Positions 24,115-32,448 are shown, numbered from the stretch's first letter. The stretch is 48,836 nt of DNA from Dehalococcoidia bacterium (GCA_003562475.1 PWUU01000023.1:1-48836); one strand, 5' to 3'. Notes: a model not told the origin generated them from the letters alone. Program-made: numbers and translations.

Positions 24115-25494
24115 TCAATCGTCGTAGGAGTAGTACTGGACAACGAGCCTGGGCAACTGCCCTTTGGACCAGGAGATCTGGTCGTTCAGACCGTCGTTGT
24201 CCGTGCCGTGGGGTGTGAACTGGAGGCGTATCTGGAACCGGTCCGAGCCGATCCGCTTCTGAAATGCCTGTTTGAACCCGGCGGAGTTGCCGCTACCCGG
24301 AGTGTCGATCTCCTCCTGGCTGCACCAGTATCCGATGGAACCCCTCATCACTATCGGCACATAGAGTCCTCCGTGCACCACGCCGTAGTCGTGCGCGTAG
24401 GCTCGGAGACAGCCGAGGTCCGCGAACGGCGTTCCGGAGATGCCGACATAGTCGCTCAAGTCCGGCACCACGCTCTCAATCACTGCATCGCTGGGGAGAG
24501 GCGGCATATCGAAGCTCACAAACGCCTGTATTCCCACGTTGTCGGCATTGTCGCCGACATTGATGAAGTTCGGTACGGCAACGCCGGTGCTGAGGACGTA
24601 GCCGCTGTCCCCGGTATTGGCGGTCAGCGTGATCGTGTGGAGCGTCGGCGGCAGCATGAGCGCGTAACTCCAGATCTCGACATCTGACGTCAGAGTGTGC
24701 TCACCGTCTGTCACGACGAGCGTAAACGTGTGAATCTCCTCGCCGTGTACTGTGACGTCTACACTTCCTGAAGCGGGCACCAGCCCTATTTCAGGCTGTA
24801 TCTGCACCTCGGTCGCCCCGGTGGTGGCCCAGCTCAAGGTGGTTGTTTCCCCGGAGGGCACGGTCACAGGGTCGGCTGTGAACAAGTCGATTGCCAGCTC
24901 TGGCTGGGTCAGCATAACGGTGACCGTCACCTGTGCGGTGACCGTGGCGCCACCTCCGGTCGCAGTCAGGGTATACGTGGTGCTCACGTCAGGCGACACC
25001 TGAACGGAGCCCGCAGCCGGCACCGTGCCGATGCCCGGATCTATGCTCACCGCTGTGGCGTCCGATACCTCCCACGACACGGCCGCAGTATCGCCTGTGA
25101 CGATGGTCTCGGGTGAAGCTGCAAACGAGGTGATGGTCGCAGGAACGGCAACCAGCGGGGTCACCTTGACCGTACCCCATACCTCGATCGACCACGCGCC
25201 TTGGTCATCCTGCACCATGAAGGAGATGTCGTGGTCGCCGACGGAGAGTGAGTGCGTCTCGAAACCGGGCGACTCGCTCAAATGACCGTCCAGGTTCGAG
25301 CGCCAGAGGTAGCCGACGACCTGTCCATCCACGTCGGTGCCATGTCCGGAGAACCCGACTACGTCACCCTCGGTCACCTCTGCCGGGGAGATCGAGGTTA
25401 TGTACGCCTTCGGCGGCTGATTCGACTCGGGCAGAATGTACGAACACCCGGATAGTAGTGCCAACGCGCAGACAAGCAGTAACGCCCTCTTCAT
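24115..25494 (-). CDS. Lipoprotein with PKD-like and Ig-like domains
   Basis: 459 aa from the ATG at 25494 (a GTG two codons upstream is also in frame). Lipobox LLSGC with the cysteine near residue 17. A PKD-like domain (about 27-112, 'GTDVDGQVVGYLWRS', 'VQDDQGAW'), then two tandem Ig-like repeats (about 118-196 and 200-275, both of the form 'F.A.P.T...G.T...SW......V.I.P.IG.VPA.GSV'). A C-terminal 180-residue beta-sandwich containing 'AFVSFDMPPLPSDAVIESVV' resembles DNRLRE/CBM-like domains. Extracellular, lipid-anchored, probably binds polymer or other surface proteins. No enzyme motif. Confidence 0.8.
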   Translation of the reverse strand: MKRALLLVCALALLSGCSYILPESNQPPKAYITSISPAEVTEGDVVGFSGHGTDVDGQVVGYLWRSNLDGHLSESPGFETHSLSVGDHDISFMVQDDQGAWSIEVWGTVKVTPLVAVPATITSFAASPETIVTGDTAAVSWEVSDATAVSIDPGIGTVPAAGSVQVSPDVSTTYTLTATGGGATVTAQVTVTVMLTQPELAIDLFTADPVTVPSGETTTLSWATTGATEVQIQPEIGLVPASGSVDVTVHGEEIHTFTLVVTDGEHTLTSDVEIWSYALMLPPTLHTITLTANTGDSGYVLSTGVAVPNFINVGDNADNVGIQAFVSFDMPPLPSDAVIESVVPDLSDYVGISGTPFADLGCLRAYAHDYGVVHGGLYVPIVMRGSIGYWCSQEEIDTPGSGNSAGFKQAFQKRIGSDRFQIRLQFTPHGTDNDGLNDQISWSKGQLPRLVVQYYSYDD

Positions 25495-25596
25495 TTCCAC
25501 CTCACCAGACGAGTCGTCTTGGGGACCACCACAACAGTAGTCGCATCAGCGAATGATGTCAACACCTCGTATTTGCTGGCTCACCTGTTCCGGGTG

Positions 25597-25835
25597 TGCG
25601 TACCAGAAACAGGTGTCGAGACTCTGAGGTCCAGGTTTGCAGCAATTGAGGAGCGTCTCGCAGAGATCAGATCCATCCTGGATGGTGGATTGAGCTAGGG
25701 GGTCAAGAGGCAGATCGTCGAACTGCTGGTCTCGGAGGTGAAGCTCACCACAATAGGGGAGGGGACTGGCAGAACCATTGACCCGGACGCAGTATATGTT
25801 AATCACACGGGGACCGGCGTGCAGCTACTGCGATG
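25597..25835 (+). pseudogene. C-terminal remnant of a large serine recombinase
   Basis: In the frame starting at 25600 the translation contains 'LRSRFAAIEERLAEIRSILD' and then, after a TAG at 25696, 'VKRQIVELLVSEVKLTTIGE'. This is the coiled-coil and the conserved 'W..KR.IV..LV..V.V' end of large serine recombinases; the stop falls where the family has tryptophan (TGG to TAG). No resolvase catalytic domain is left upstream. Relic of an integrated element or transposon between the lipoprotein and the coiled-coil protein. Confidence 0.6.
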
Positions 25836-25920
25836 CGTGGGGCGAGCATGGCAGTGCTCATTGCGGCACACCGTGCGCAATAGCCACGGGCATATTGCCT
25901 GTGACTGCTAACCTCAAATA

Positions 25921-28170
25921 CTACCGCCAATAACTCAACGCAACGCTGAATGCCACAGAGGAGAGCACCGCACCGAGAAAGACCAGGATGACAACAAGCA
26001 GGAAATCCCAGGAACCGACTATCTTCCTTGGCAATGCCTCTTCTGCTTTCCTGACGGCTTCCTCTGCAACTCTTCGGGCGGTCTCTGCCACTTCCTTCGC
26101 CTCGAGTTCACGCCGTTCGGCGCCTTCGATTGATGCCTCGGCCGCCGCCGCCGCCGACTGTGACGCACGTGAGGCGGATCTGGCCGCCTCTTCGGCCTCT
26201 CTGGCCAGTGTCTCCGCTCTGCTTATCAGGTGATGTAAGGCCAGCGCCGCTGACTGGAGGGCAGCGTCGCCGGCTTTGTCAGCTTGCTCAGCCTTCTCGC
26301 GGGTGACATCAGCTAGCTTCGCACCAGCAGCCGCTGCCTCTTTCGCCTCCCGACCGGCCTCATCAGTCTTTTCGGCCACCGGCCCCGACACCCTGGTCGC
26401 TGCCGCAATAGCATCATCGCCGGCTACGTCAGCCAGTTCAGCTCTCCTCTTGACCTCTTCGACTGACAGGAAGGCAGTTGCGGCCGCTCCTTTCGCCTTT
26501 CTTCCCGCATCCTCCGACTGTGTGGCTGCTTCTGCAGTCGGGCTTTCTGCCGTCTTGTCGGCGGCTGCTCTGGCTACCTCTGCAGTCTCTTCAGCCTGCT
26601 TGCCAGCGGAACGCGCCGATTCGATGGCTGCGGCAACGGCATTTCTTGCCAACCTGGCCGCCTCTTCAGCCCTCGCGGCAGCCTCGTCCGCTGCCCTGGC
26701 AGCAGCAGCGGCCGCTTCCCTGGCAGCAAGATCCACCTGCTCGGCTCGTGTGGTGGCTTCCTCGGCAGCATATTTGGCGCTGATCGCCGTTTCCTCGGCT
26801 TTCAGAGCTACCTCCTCAGCAGCCTTCCTGGCCTCCTCAACCCTGGCTGCAGCCTCCGCACCGGCTGCCGTGATGGATGCTGTGGCCGCCGCCATTGCCT
26901 TTCTGGCTGCCTCTTCAGCTCTCAGTCCGGCCTCTTCAGCGGCTTTCTTGGCCTCCTCGGCTTTGGCGGCAGCCTCCTCACCAACTGCCCTGATGGATGC
27001 CGTCACCGCTTCGATAGCCTTTCTGGCTGCCTCGAGAGCTGCGTCGCCGGCTGTGTCAGCCAGCTCAGCCTTCTTGTGGGTGCCATCAGCTACTTTGATG
27101 CCACCAGCCGCTGCCTCCCTGGCATCCCGACCAGCCCCTTCCGTTCTCTCGGCAACGGGCCCTGATACTCTGGTCGCCGCGCCGATAGCTTCATCGCCGG
27201 CTATATAAGCCAGCTCGGCCTTCCACCTGAGCTCTTCGGATGCCTGGAACGCAGTTGCGGCCGCTTTCTTCGCCTTTCTCCCTGCATCCTCGGACTGTGT
27301 GGCTGCTTCCGCAGTCGGACTTTCTGAGGCTTTGTCAGCGGCTGCTGTGGCTACTTTCGCACTCTCGTCAGCGCGCTTGCCAGCGGCACGTGCCGCGTCA
27401 ACGGCCGCGTCAACGGCATCTTCAGCTACCCTCGCTGCCTCTTCGGCCCTCACGGCAGCATCTTCGGCTGCCCTGGCTGCGGCGGCGGCCGCCTCCCTTG
27501 CCGCAATTTCCACCTCTTCAGCCCTTGTCGTAGCTTCCTCGGCGGCGAATTTGGCGCCTTTCGCCGTTTCCTCTGCTTTCAGGGCCGCCTGTTCGGCCCT
27601 TCCTGCGGCTTCTTCAGCCGCACTCGTTGCCGCCTGAGCCGCTTCTCTGGCAGAAGCACTGGCCTCCTCAGCCTTCCTTGCGGCTTCAGTGGCTATTCTC
27701 TCCAATTCTCTGACAGCCGCCTCGGCACCTTCTCTGGCAGCACCACTCGCCTCCTCGGCTCTCCTGGCGGCTTCGTCAGCTGCCAGTTTGAACGCCTCGA
27801 TTGCCTCTCTGGCTGCCTTATCCGCGCCCTCGGCTTTCCTCGCCGCTTCCTCGGCTGCCTGTGATGCTGCTCTGGCTGTCTTTTCGGCTCTGGCCGCCGC
27901 CTCAGCAGCTGCGAGGGTGGCCGTCGCAGCCGCGGTTTCGCCCGCTTTGCGAGCCTCCTCACTCCTCTCGGCCGCTTCCTCAGACGCCTTGGTAGCTGCT
28001 GCTGCTGCCTCATTGGCTGCCCTGGCTGCTTGCTCAGCCGTCCTGGCTGCCTCGGCAACTGCGCGGATATTGTCATCCATTTCGTCGAGAATCTGAGGCA
28101 GCGGTTTCCTCATTATTGAGGGTGCCTCTGGGGTCTCTGGGCCAGGCCGATTCGCACTGTTGTCCACCAT
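25921..28170 (-). CDS. Alanine-rich coiled-coil protein with C-terminal membrane anchor
   Basis: 749 aa from the ATG at 28170, chosen because AAGGAGGGCGAG lies directly before it; an earlier ATG at 28185 would contain that RBS. After about 35 residues almost the whole protein is a low-complexity helix of A/E/K/R with heptad-like spacing (AxEAARxAEEAA), predicted long coiled coil. A segment of about 190 residues is duplicated with a period of 259 residues (777 nt): both copies contain 'SPTAEAATQSEDAGRKAK' and 'ATRVSGPVAE'. The end has 'WDFLLVVILVFLGAVLSS' and a second hydrophobic stretch, a tail anchor. Possibly a cytoplasmic cytoskeletal or scaffold protein fixed to the membrane. The large alanine-rich frames on the opposite strand are artefacts. 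Confidence 0.85.
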   Translation of the reverse strand: MVDNSANRPGPETPEAPSIMRKPLPQILDEMDDNIRAVAEAARTAEQAARAANEAAAAATKASEEAAERSEEARKAGETAAATATLAAAEAAARAEKTARAASQAAEEAARKAEGADKAAREAIEAFKLAADEAARRAEEASGAAREGAEAAVRELERIATEAARKAEEASASAREAAQAATSAAEEAAGRAEQAALKAEETAKGAKFAAEEATTRAEEVEIAAREAAAAAARAAEDAAVRAEEAARVAEDAVDAAVDAARAAGKRADESAKVATAAADKASESPTAEAATQSEDAGRKAKKAAATAFQASEELRWKAELAYIAGDEAIGAATRVSGPVAERTEGAGRDAREAAAGGIKVADGTHKKAELADTAGDAALEAARKAIEAVTASIRAVGEEAAAKAEEAKKAAEEAGLRAEEAARKAMAAATASITAAGAEAAARVEEARKAAEEVALKAEETAISAKYAAEEATTRAEQVDLAAREAAAAAARAADEAAARAEEAARLARNAVAAAIESARSAGKQAEETAEVARAAADKTAESPTAEAATQSEDAGRKAKGAAATAFLSVEEVKRRAELADVAGDDAIAAATRVSGPVAEKTDEAGREAKEAAAAGAKLADVTREKAEQADKAGDAALQSAALALHHLISRAETLAREAEEAARSASRASQSAAAAAEASIEGAERRELEAKEVAETARRVAEEAVRKAEEALPRKIVGSWDFLLVVILVFLGAVLSSVAFSVALSYWR

Positions 28171-28205
28171 CTCGCCCTCCTTCATCGTGTTACCTGACCG
28201 ACGAC

Positions 28206-28217
28206 GTCTGCACAGAC
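28206..28217. promoter_or_regulatory. Palindromic operator-like site, copy 1
   Basis: GTCTG-CA-CAGAC, perfect 5-bp arms around a 2-base centre, 36 bp upstream of the coiled-coil protein start. Matches copy 2 at 28280-28291 in the form RTCTGYACAGAY. Centres are 74 bp apart, seven helical turns. Probably a dimeric repressor site; the regulator is unknown. Confidence 0.5.
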
Positions 28218-28279
28218 CTACTTTTTCTTAGCCAGGGCGTCGCTGGACTTTCCCGGGTATGCTCGCTCGTGGCAGGAAG

Positions 28280-28291
28280 ATCTGTACAGAT
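28280..28291. promoter_or_regulatory. Palindromic operator-like site, copy 2
   Basis: ATCTG-TA-CAGAT, a perfect 12-base palindrome in the upstream region of the coiled-coil protein gene; partner of the site at 28206-28217. Confidence 0.5.
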
Positions 28292-28353
28292 TCGTGCGGT
28301 GGAACAATCGCACTCGCCAGTGCCTGCTTCCACATTATCATAGTCGTAACGGA

Positions 28354-28583
28354 TTATCCAGACCCGAGACATTCGATGCCCGCAAGAAAGGCAACGAGTA
28401 GGCGGCTCAGCATTCCCAGCTTTGGTCTTGTCATGAGGTGGTCGATGGGGTGGTGAGCCCGATACAGATGCGCCACGTCGGACTCGACCAGGTTCACATA
28501 CACTCTGACCATCTCAAGGCTGGTGTGGCCGGGGATGCGCTTGTGCGAGAAGACGTCGCCGCCGTTGAGGAGGTAGTTCCCGG
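28354..28583 (-). pseudogene. 3' end of a tyrosine recombinase (integrase)
   Basis: Read on the minus strand, the frame gives 'GNYLLNGGDVFSHKRIPGHT' followed by 'SLEMVRVYVNLVESDVAHLY' and 'HHPIDHL', ending at TAA 28354-28356. This is the conserved C-terminal box of phage-type integrases, with the GHTS motif and the catalytic tyrosine in 'VYVNL'. The N-terminal and central catalytic parts (Arg, Lys, HxxR) are absent: upstream lies the partial tRNA-Lys. Its first part is inside the 151-bp repeat shared with 31972-32122. Confidence 0.75.
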
Positions 28584-28676
28584 GTTCCCCTTGATGGCCG
28601 GGTGGATGTAACTTTGAGAACGGCGAAAACTGGGCCGTCAGGGATTCGAACCCTGGACACCCTCATTAACAGTCAG
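28526..28676. repeat. 151-bp direct repeat, left copy (recombinase end + tRNA-Lys 3' part)
   Basis: Base-by-base comparison with 31972-32122 shows about 11 differences in 151 positions, no gaps. The repeat spans the end of the recombinase frame, a linker (GTAGTTCCCGGGTTCCCCTT), and the 3' 46 nt of tRNA-Lys. It flanks 3.3 kb with an ABC exporter and broken mobile genes; looks like an attachment-site duplication left by integration. Confidence 0.8.
28631..28676 (-). pseudogene. tRNA-Lys 3' fragment
   Basis: Matches the 3' 46 nt of the complete tRNA-Lys at 32077-32149: acceptor 3' strand, T-arm (GGTTCGAATCC) and variable loop, up to the anticodon loop, where TTT has become GTT. The D-arm and 5' acceptor strand are absent. 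Not functional. Confidence 0.8.
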
Positions 28677-28683
28677 CCACCAA

Positions 28684-28921
28684 GTTTCCGTTACGTACGA
28701 ACGGCCTCCAAAGCGTTCAGCGACTGGCAGGGAGTTTGTTCGTGTTTTCGGGTTCCATAGGCATCTGCGCTAAACCCTATGTCCCGACTCGGTCCCGTTT
28801 TGGTTTCGATTTGACCGCGAATGGGATGCGCCCCGCTTGGTGATAGCATATGGCGATGAGTCAAAGGTGCCGCAACTCCTGCTGAGCGATGATCGCAGCA
28901 GACCAGTACTAGAGTGCCCTA
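28684..28921. other. Intergenic, probable element interior
   Basis: About 240 nt next to the tRNA fragment without a supported gene. Contains a palindromic CGTACGTAACG-like stretch near 28693 that could be recombinase arm-site debris; not established. Confidence 0.25.
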
Positions 28922-29428
28922 TCAGACTGTGCATTTCTCTGTTGGTGTCCAGCGATAATGTCCGCTTAAGCGGTCAGCCTCAAAAAGAAGCCAGTCAAAG
29001 ACGTGATGCTCCAGAGCGCAGCGCAATACGGCCAGAGCCGGAAGATAGAGGTGGGACCGACAAAGCAGATAGGCAGCATCAAGATAAAGTGACAGCTGTG
29101 ATGCTCTGTCGGCAAACTGGAGGTGCTGCATGTGCATGACGTCTTCGCCATGCTCGAGCCTATTCTGAAGGGTGCGCAGTTTCTCTGCAAGCACCGTGGC
29201 CGCCTGCACCAGCTGTTCGTGTTCGCTTTGGGTTCGCCTGGAATCCTCTATGGCTTGTTGAGAGTTGAATACCGCCAATCGACCTGGTGGTACCGCCTGG
29301 CTGTGCCGGGTTGTGTGCTTTACTGCTGGCAGACGGTGGCGCTCGATGCCATCGTGTGGACGTACTATTTCCCCGCGTAGCGCGCAGGAGGATACCGAAG
29401 CGTCGTCGGGCCGCGCCTGCACCGGCAT
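28922..29428 (-). CDS. Hypothetical protein, possibly truncated
   Basis: Frame of 168 aa. The part from about residue 55 looks protein-like: a helical coiled stretch 'EHEQLVQAATVLAEKLRTLQ', then 'LYLDAAYLLCRSHLYLPALA' and 'LRCALEHHVFDWLLFEADR', which recalls HEPN-like or similar all-helical proteins where a conserved A-LEHH-D box occurs. The first 50 residues look random, so the true start is probably internal (near 29270) or lost. It ends soon after the helical box, suggesting 3' truncation. Inside the region flanked by the 151-bp repeats. Confidence 0.35.
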   Translation of the reverse strand: MPVQARPDDASVSSCALRGEIVRPHDGIERHRLPAVKHTTRHSQAVPPGRLAVFNSQQAIEDSRRTQSEHEQLVQAATVLAEKLRTLQNRLEHGEDVMHMQHLQFADRASQLSLYLDAAYLLCRSHLYLPALAVLRCALEHHVFDWLLFEADRLSGHYRWTPTEKCTV

Positions 29429-29471
29429 CTATCGAAGAAGGTGACAGGCACGTAACGGGCACACTGCAGCG

Positions 29472-30299
29472 TTACTGCTTCCTGCCGTACAGCCACATCG
29501 TGAGCGGACTGAACACGGCAAGAAGTGCTGCGCTCGCCAGGAGTATCGGCCAAATCTCATCGAGCGTCGCGGTACCTGACATAAGTGCGCGAACGGCAGT
29601 GACCAGGTGCGTGATCGGGTTGACGTTTACGAACGATTCGAGCCACGCGGGCATGGTCTCCGGCGGCACCAATACGTTGCTGACGAAGGTCAGCGGAAAC
29701 AGGACCATGAAACTGGCTATCATCAGCGACTCTGGAGTCCGCATGATGAATGCCAGCAGTATCCAGATCCACGACAGCGCAGAGGCAAACACCACCAGCA
29801 ACAGTACTGCGAGCAGGATGCCCAGCGCGCCGTTCTCCGGTCGGAATCCAAGTATGACTCCCAGGAGCAGTATTACCGCCGATGCCATCAGGTATCTCCC
29901 GACGTCTGCGGTCAGTGCGCCCACGATGACGCTTGGCCGCCAGATGGGCAGGGAGCGGAACCGGTCGAACACCCCCTTCTTCACATCAGTGTTCATCCCT
30001 ACCCCCGTGTAGATGGTGATCATCACCACCATCATCACGAGGATTCCAGGGAGAACGAACTGCAGGTATGCGGCTGTAGACTCTGCCAGCGCGCCGCCGA
30101 AGAGGTAGGTGAACATCAGCAGGAATATCACGGGATACGCAGTGACGTCGAACAGTTGTTCCGGCACGTGTTTGATCTTCAGGATGGCTCGCCACGCCAA
30201 TGTGATCGTGGTGGACAGGGGAGAGGGTCGCGCGGGCCGCGCCCGTGTGGGCAGCACATGACGCCCAGTGCGGTGTGGTCGCTGGCAGGTCGTTTGCAT
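29472..30299 (-). CDS. ABC-2 exporter permease, DrrB type
   Basis: 275 aa. Six transmembrane helices after a 45-residue basic N-terminus. Typical ABC-2/DrrB features: 'PVIFLLMFTYLFGGAL', 'YLQFVLPGILVMMV', 'DVKKGVFDRFRSLPI' after the second helix, and 'VNPITHLVTAVRALM' before the last. Its ATG overlaps the stop of the ATPase gene by one base (TGATG), so the pair forms one operon and one transporter. DrrAB systems export drugs, lipids or polyketides; the substrate here is unknown. Confidence 0.92.
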   Translation of the reverse strand: MQTTCQRPHRTGRHVLPTRARPARPSPLSTTITLAWRAILKIKHVPEQLFDVTAYPVIFLLMFTYLFGGALAESTAAYLQFVLPGILVMMVVMITIYTGVGMNTDVKKGVFDRFRSLPIWRPSVIVGALTADVGRYLMASAVILLLGVILGFRPENGALGILLAVLLLVVFASALSWIWILLAFIMRTPESLMIASFMVLFPLTFVSNVLVPPETMPAWLESFVNVNPITHLVTAVRALMSGTATLDEIWPILLASAALLAVFSPLTMWLYGRKQ

Positions 30300-31270
30300 C
30301 AGGGTTGTTCCTGTTTCGTTTCTTCGTCTACTGTGCGGCCGATCAGGGTGAGGAAGACTTCATCCAGCGATGGTTGCCCGTAGGAGTAGCTGCTCACCGT
30401 TATGCCCGCCTCGGTGAGGTGAACCAGCGCCCGTGTGGCCACGTCAGAGCTCGATATGCGTGAAGAAAGCTCTAACGGGTCATACTCCAGTCGCACCCGT
30501 ACCCCCAGTTGCTGTTCCAGTACCCGCTCCGCCTCCGGCCGCACGTCCGGGTCTAGCAGTCGTACGTGGAGGGTGCCGGACCCGACTCCGGCCTTCAGTT
30601 CGCCGGTGGTGCCTTCGGCGATGATCCTGCCGTGGTTGATGACTGCGATGCGATCTGCGAGATGATCCGCCTCATCGAGGTACTGTGTCGTCAGAAACAC
30701 CGTGATTCCGTCGGCGGCCAGTGCACGGACGATGTCCCAGATCTGGTTGCGGTTGCGCGGATCCAATCCCGTGGTGGGCTCATCCAGGAACAGCAGGTCC
30801 GGCGTAACGACAAGGCTTGCGGCGATGTCGATGCGGCGCCGCATCCCACCTGAATAGGTCTTCACCTGGCGCCGCGCGGCGTCGGCGAGATCGAAGAACT
30901 CCAGCAGTTCCGAAGCTCTTCCCTTCGCGTCCGACCACGAGTACCCGCGCAGTCGCGCCAGCAGAACCAGGTTCTCCAGGCCGGTCAGATCATCATCGAC
31001 CGAAGCGAACTGGCCGGTCAGTCCCACTCGCCAGCGCACCTTGTCCGCCTCCCGAACTACGTCGTGCCCGAACACTCTTGCTGTCCCGTGGTCGGGACGC
31101 AGCAGTGTGGCGAGGATGCGGATGGTCGTCGTCTTGCCTGCGCCGTTCGGACCAAGGAAGCCGAACACCGTGCCGGTTGGCACGGACAGATCGACACCGT
31201 CCACGGCGTGGGTGGAGCCAAAGAGCTTCACCAGGCCGGACGTCTCTACTGCAGGAGATTGAGCATTCAT
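30299..31270 (-). CDS. ABC exporter ATPase, DrrA type
   Basis: 323 aa from the ATG at 31270 (a longer frame reaches 31315 but adds only a basic, poorly supported tail). Walker [11 protein letters not shown]-loop '[18 protein letters not shown]' typical of DrrA, signature YSGGMRRR, Walker [13 protein letters not shown], and a C-terminal DUF4162-like domain (about 225-315, ending '[18 protein letters not shown]'). Energises the permease encoded directly downstream. The operon lies between two 151-bp repeats with recombinase debris, so it may have arrived with a mobile element (inference). Confidence 0.93.
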   Translation of the reverse strand: MNAQSPAVETSGLVKLFGSTHAVDGVDLSVPTGTVFGFLGPNGAGKTTTIRILATLLRPDHGTARVFGHDVVREADKVRWRVGLTGQFASVDDDLTGLENLVLLARLRGYSWSDAKGRASELLEFFDLADAARRQVKTYSGGMRRRIDIAASLVVTPDLLFLDEPTTGLDPRNRNQIWDIVRALAADGITVFLTTQYLDEADHLADRIAVINHGRIIAEGTTGELKAGVGSGTLHVRLLDPDVRPEAERVLEQQLGVRVRLEYDPLELSSRISSSDVATRALVHLTEAGITVSSYSYGQPSLDEVFLTLIGRTVDEETKQEQP

Positions 31271-31368
31271 GGTTCTTTGTCTTCTGCGGCGACGTGCATC
31301 CCGTGTTTCGGTCAACCCTGTGTCCTGGGCTCATCGTGCCGGCGTGAACGCCGTTAGACTGGAGCAGA

Positions 31369-31600
31369 TCAGGCCACGGATAAGACACGGTCTCGGGCTG
31401 TTCCAGCATATTGCAGCGGGCTCAGGTAATGCAAGCTCTGGTGCAAACGATCAGCCCGATACCAGGTGCGATAGGTCTCCCAGCTCGTCAATGCCTCCCG
31501 GAAACTCCGGTACTCATGGCGATAGATCTCCTCCGTCTTGTAGCTGCGCGTGAACGATTCGAGGAACGTTTTCTCCTCCGGGCACTTGACCCGGCGTATT
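31369..31600 (-). pseudogene. IS3/IS481-like transposase, C-terminal fragment
   Basis: Translation contains 'EKTFLESFTRSYKTEEIY' (with the final catalytic Glu of the DDE fold), 'YRSFREALTSWETYRTWYRA' and 'RLHQSLHYLSPLQYA', the standard end of an integrase-core transposase. The rest of the rve domain is missing: at about 31600 the sequence changes into an integrase fragment on the other strand. Inactive remnant. Confidence 0.7.
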
Positions 31601-31606
31601 CCAGTC

Positions 31607-31965
31607 TTAGATTCAGAAACCTGGCGGGTGATCGTCGAGTTGGGGCCGGGCCCCAACGGCCGGCGGCAGCGGCACCGGGAGGCGGATCACGGCCCCAAGA
31701 AGGCCGCGCAGCGGCGGTTTCGAGAGATCCGACGATCGGTCGAGGACAGGTTCGACTATGTGGCGCCGTCCAAGGTAACAGCGGGACACTACCTCGAGGA
31801 ATGGGTGGCGAACTACGCGATCACGCACACGGCTTCCCGCACCGCGGGCAGCTATCGTAGCGAGATCAGGCGCCACCTAGCGCCGGCGCTGGGCCGGATC
31901 ACGCTCGCCAGGCTGTGTCCGCAGGACCTGGAGCGGTACTATGGGGCGGCTCTCACGAATGGACG
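31607..31965 (+). pseudogene. N-terminal fragment of a tyrosine recombinase
   Basis: Frame 31550-32014. From about 31607 it reads 'TWRVIVELGPGPNGRRQRHR' (AP2-like arm-binding domain), 'KKAAQRRFREI', then 'SKVTAGHYLEEWVANYA', 'RSEIRRHLAPALGRITLARL' and 'CPQDLERYYGAAL', the SAM-like core-binding domain of phage integrases. It stops where the 151-bp repeat begins (31972), and the catalytic domain is missing. It points in the opposite direction to the recombinase 3' end next to it. Confidence 0.7.
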
Positions 31966-31971
31966 CGAGGA

Positions 31972-32122
31972 TGGCCGGGGACGCGCTGGAGCGAGAAGAC
32001 GTCGCCGCCGTTGAGAAGGTAGTTCCCGGGTTCCCCTTGATGGCCAAGTGGATGCAGCTTTGATAACGGCGAAAACTGGGCCGTCAGGGATTCGAACCCT
32101 GGACACCCTGATTAAAAGTCAG
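31972..32122. repeat. 151-bp direct repeat, right copy
   Basis: Partner of 28526-28676. Includes a short recombinase end on the minus strand ('NYLLNGGDVFSLQRVPGH' then a stop) and the 3' part of the intact tRNA-Lys. Confidence 0.8.
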
Positions 32123-32149
32123 GTGCTCTGCCGGCTGAGCTAACGGCCC
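32077..32149 (-). tRNA. tRNA-Lys(TTT)
   Basis: 73 nt. Acceptor GGGCCGT/ACGGCCC, D-arm AGCTCAGCCGGCAGAGC, anticodon stem CTGA./.TCAG with loop ACTTTTAAT reading TTT, T-arm CAGGGTTCGAATCCCTG, discriminator A. CCA is not encoded. All arms pair. It is the likely attachment site for the element whose debris lies to its left. Confidence 0.95.
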
Positions 32150-32163
32150 GCGTGCGCTGAAAC

Positions 32164-32448
32164 TTACTCCTGGCCACGGCTGTGGTCGAGCATCCCCGAC
32201 ACATAGCAGGCAAACGCCGGGTGTACATCACAAATATAGCCATCCTCGGTCTGCTCTACTGAGAATGCCACGCGGTTAGGCCTCTTGAGAGGGTCACCAA
32301 ACTTGCTGTAACCCGCCTCGTTCCACGGCATATTGTGCCCCAGTATCTCGAGAAAGCCCTTCACATCCCTGGGCTGATCGAGCACGACTTCAAACGGCAA
32401 TTGCTGCTTGAGTTCGTTCAACTGCTCCGTCTTCAGCTTCACCCTCAT
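32164..32448 (-). CDS. Small hypothetical protein
   Basis: 94 aa from the ATG at 32448; the frame could extend to a TTG at 32493. 'RVKLKTEQLNELKQQLPFEV', 'DVKGFLEILGHNMPWNE' and 'RPNRVAFSVEQTEDGYICDV' look like a small soluble alpha/beta protein. No family recognised. Adjacent to tRNA-Lys, outside the repeat-bounded element. Confidence 0.6.
   Translation of the reverse strand: MRVKLKTEQLNELKQQLPFEVVLDQPRDVKGFLEILGHNMPWNEAGYSKFGDPLKRPNRVAFSVEQTEDGYICDVHPAFACYVSGMLDHSRGQE

Noticed and set aside
26276-28096. Long alanine/serine-rich frames on the plus strand
   Set aside because: Antisense reflection of GCN/GAG repeats in the coiled-coil gene; no RBS and no domain, whereas the minus frame has RBS, start and membrane anchor.
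28631-28676. Second functional tRNA
   Set aside because: Only the 3' part matches tRNA-Lys and the 5' half is unrelated sequence, so no cloverleaf can form.
31411-31860. 149-aa plus-strand frame over the IS and integrase fragments
   Set aside because: It overlaps two better-supported fragments in other frames and has no domain of its own.
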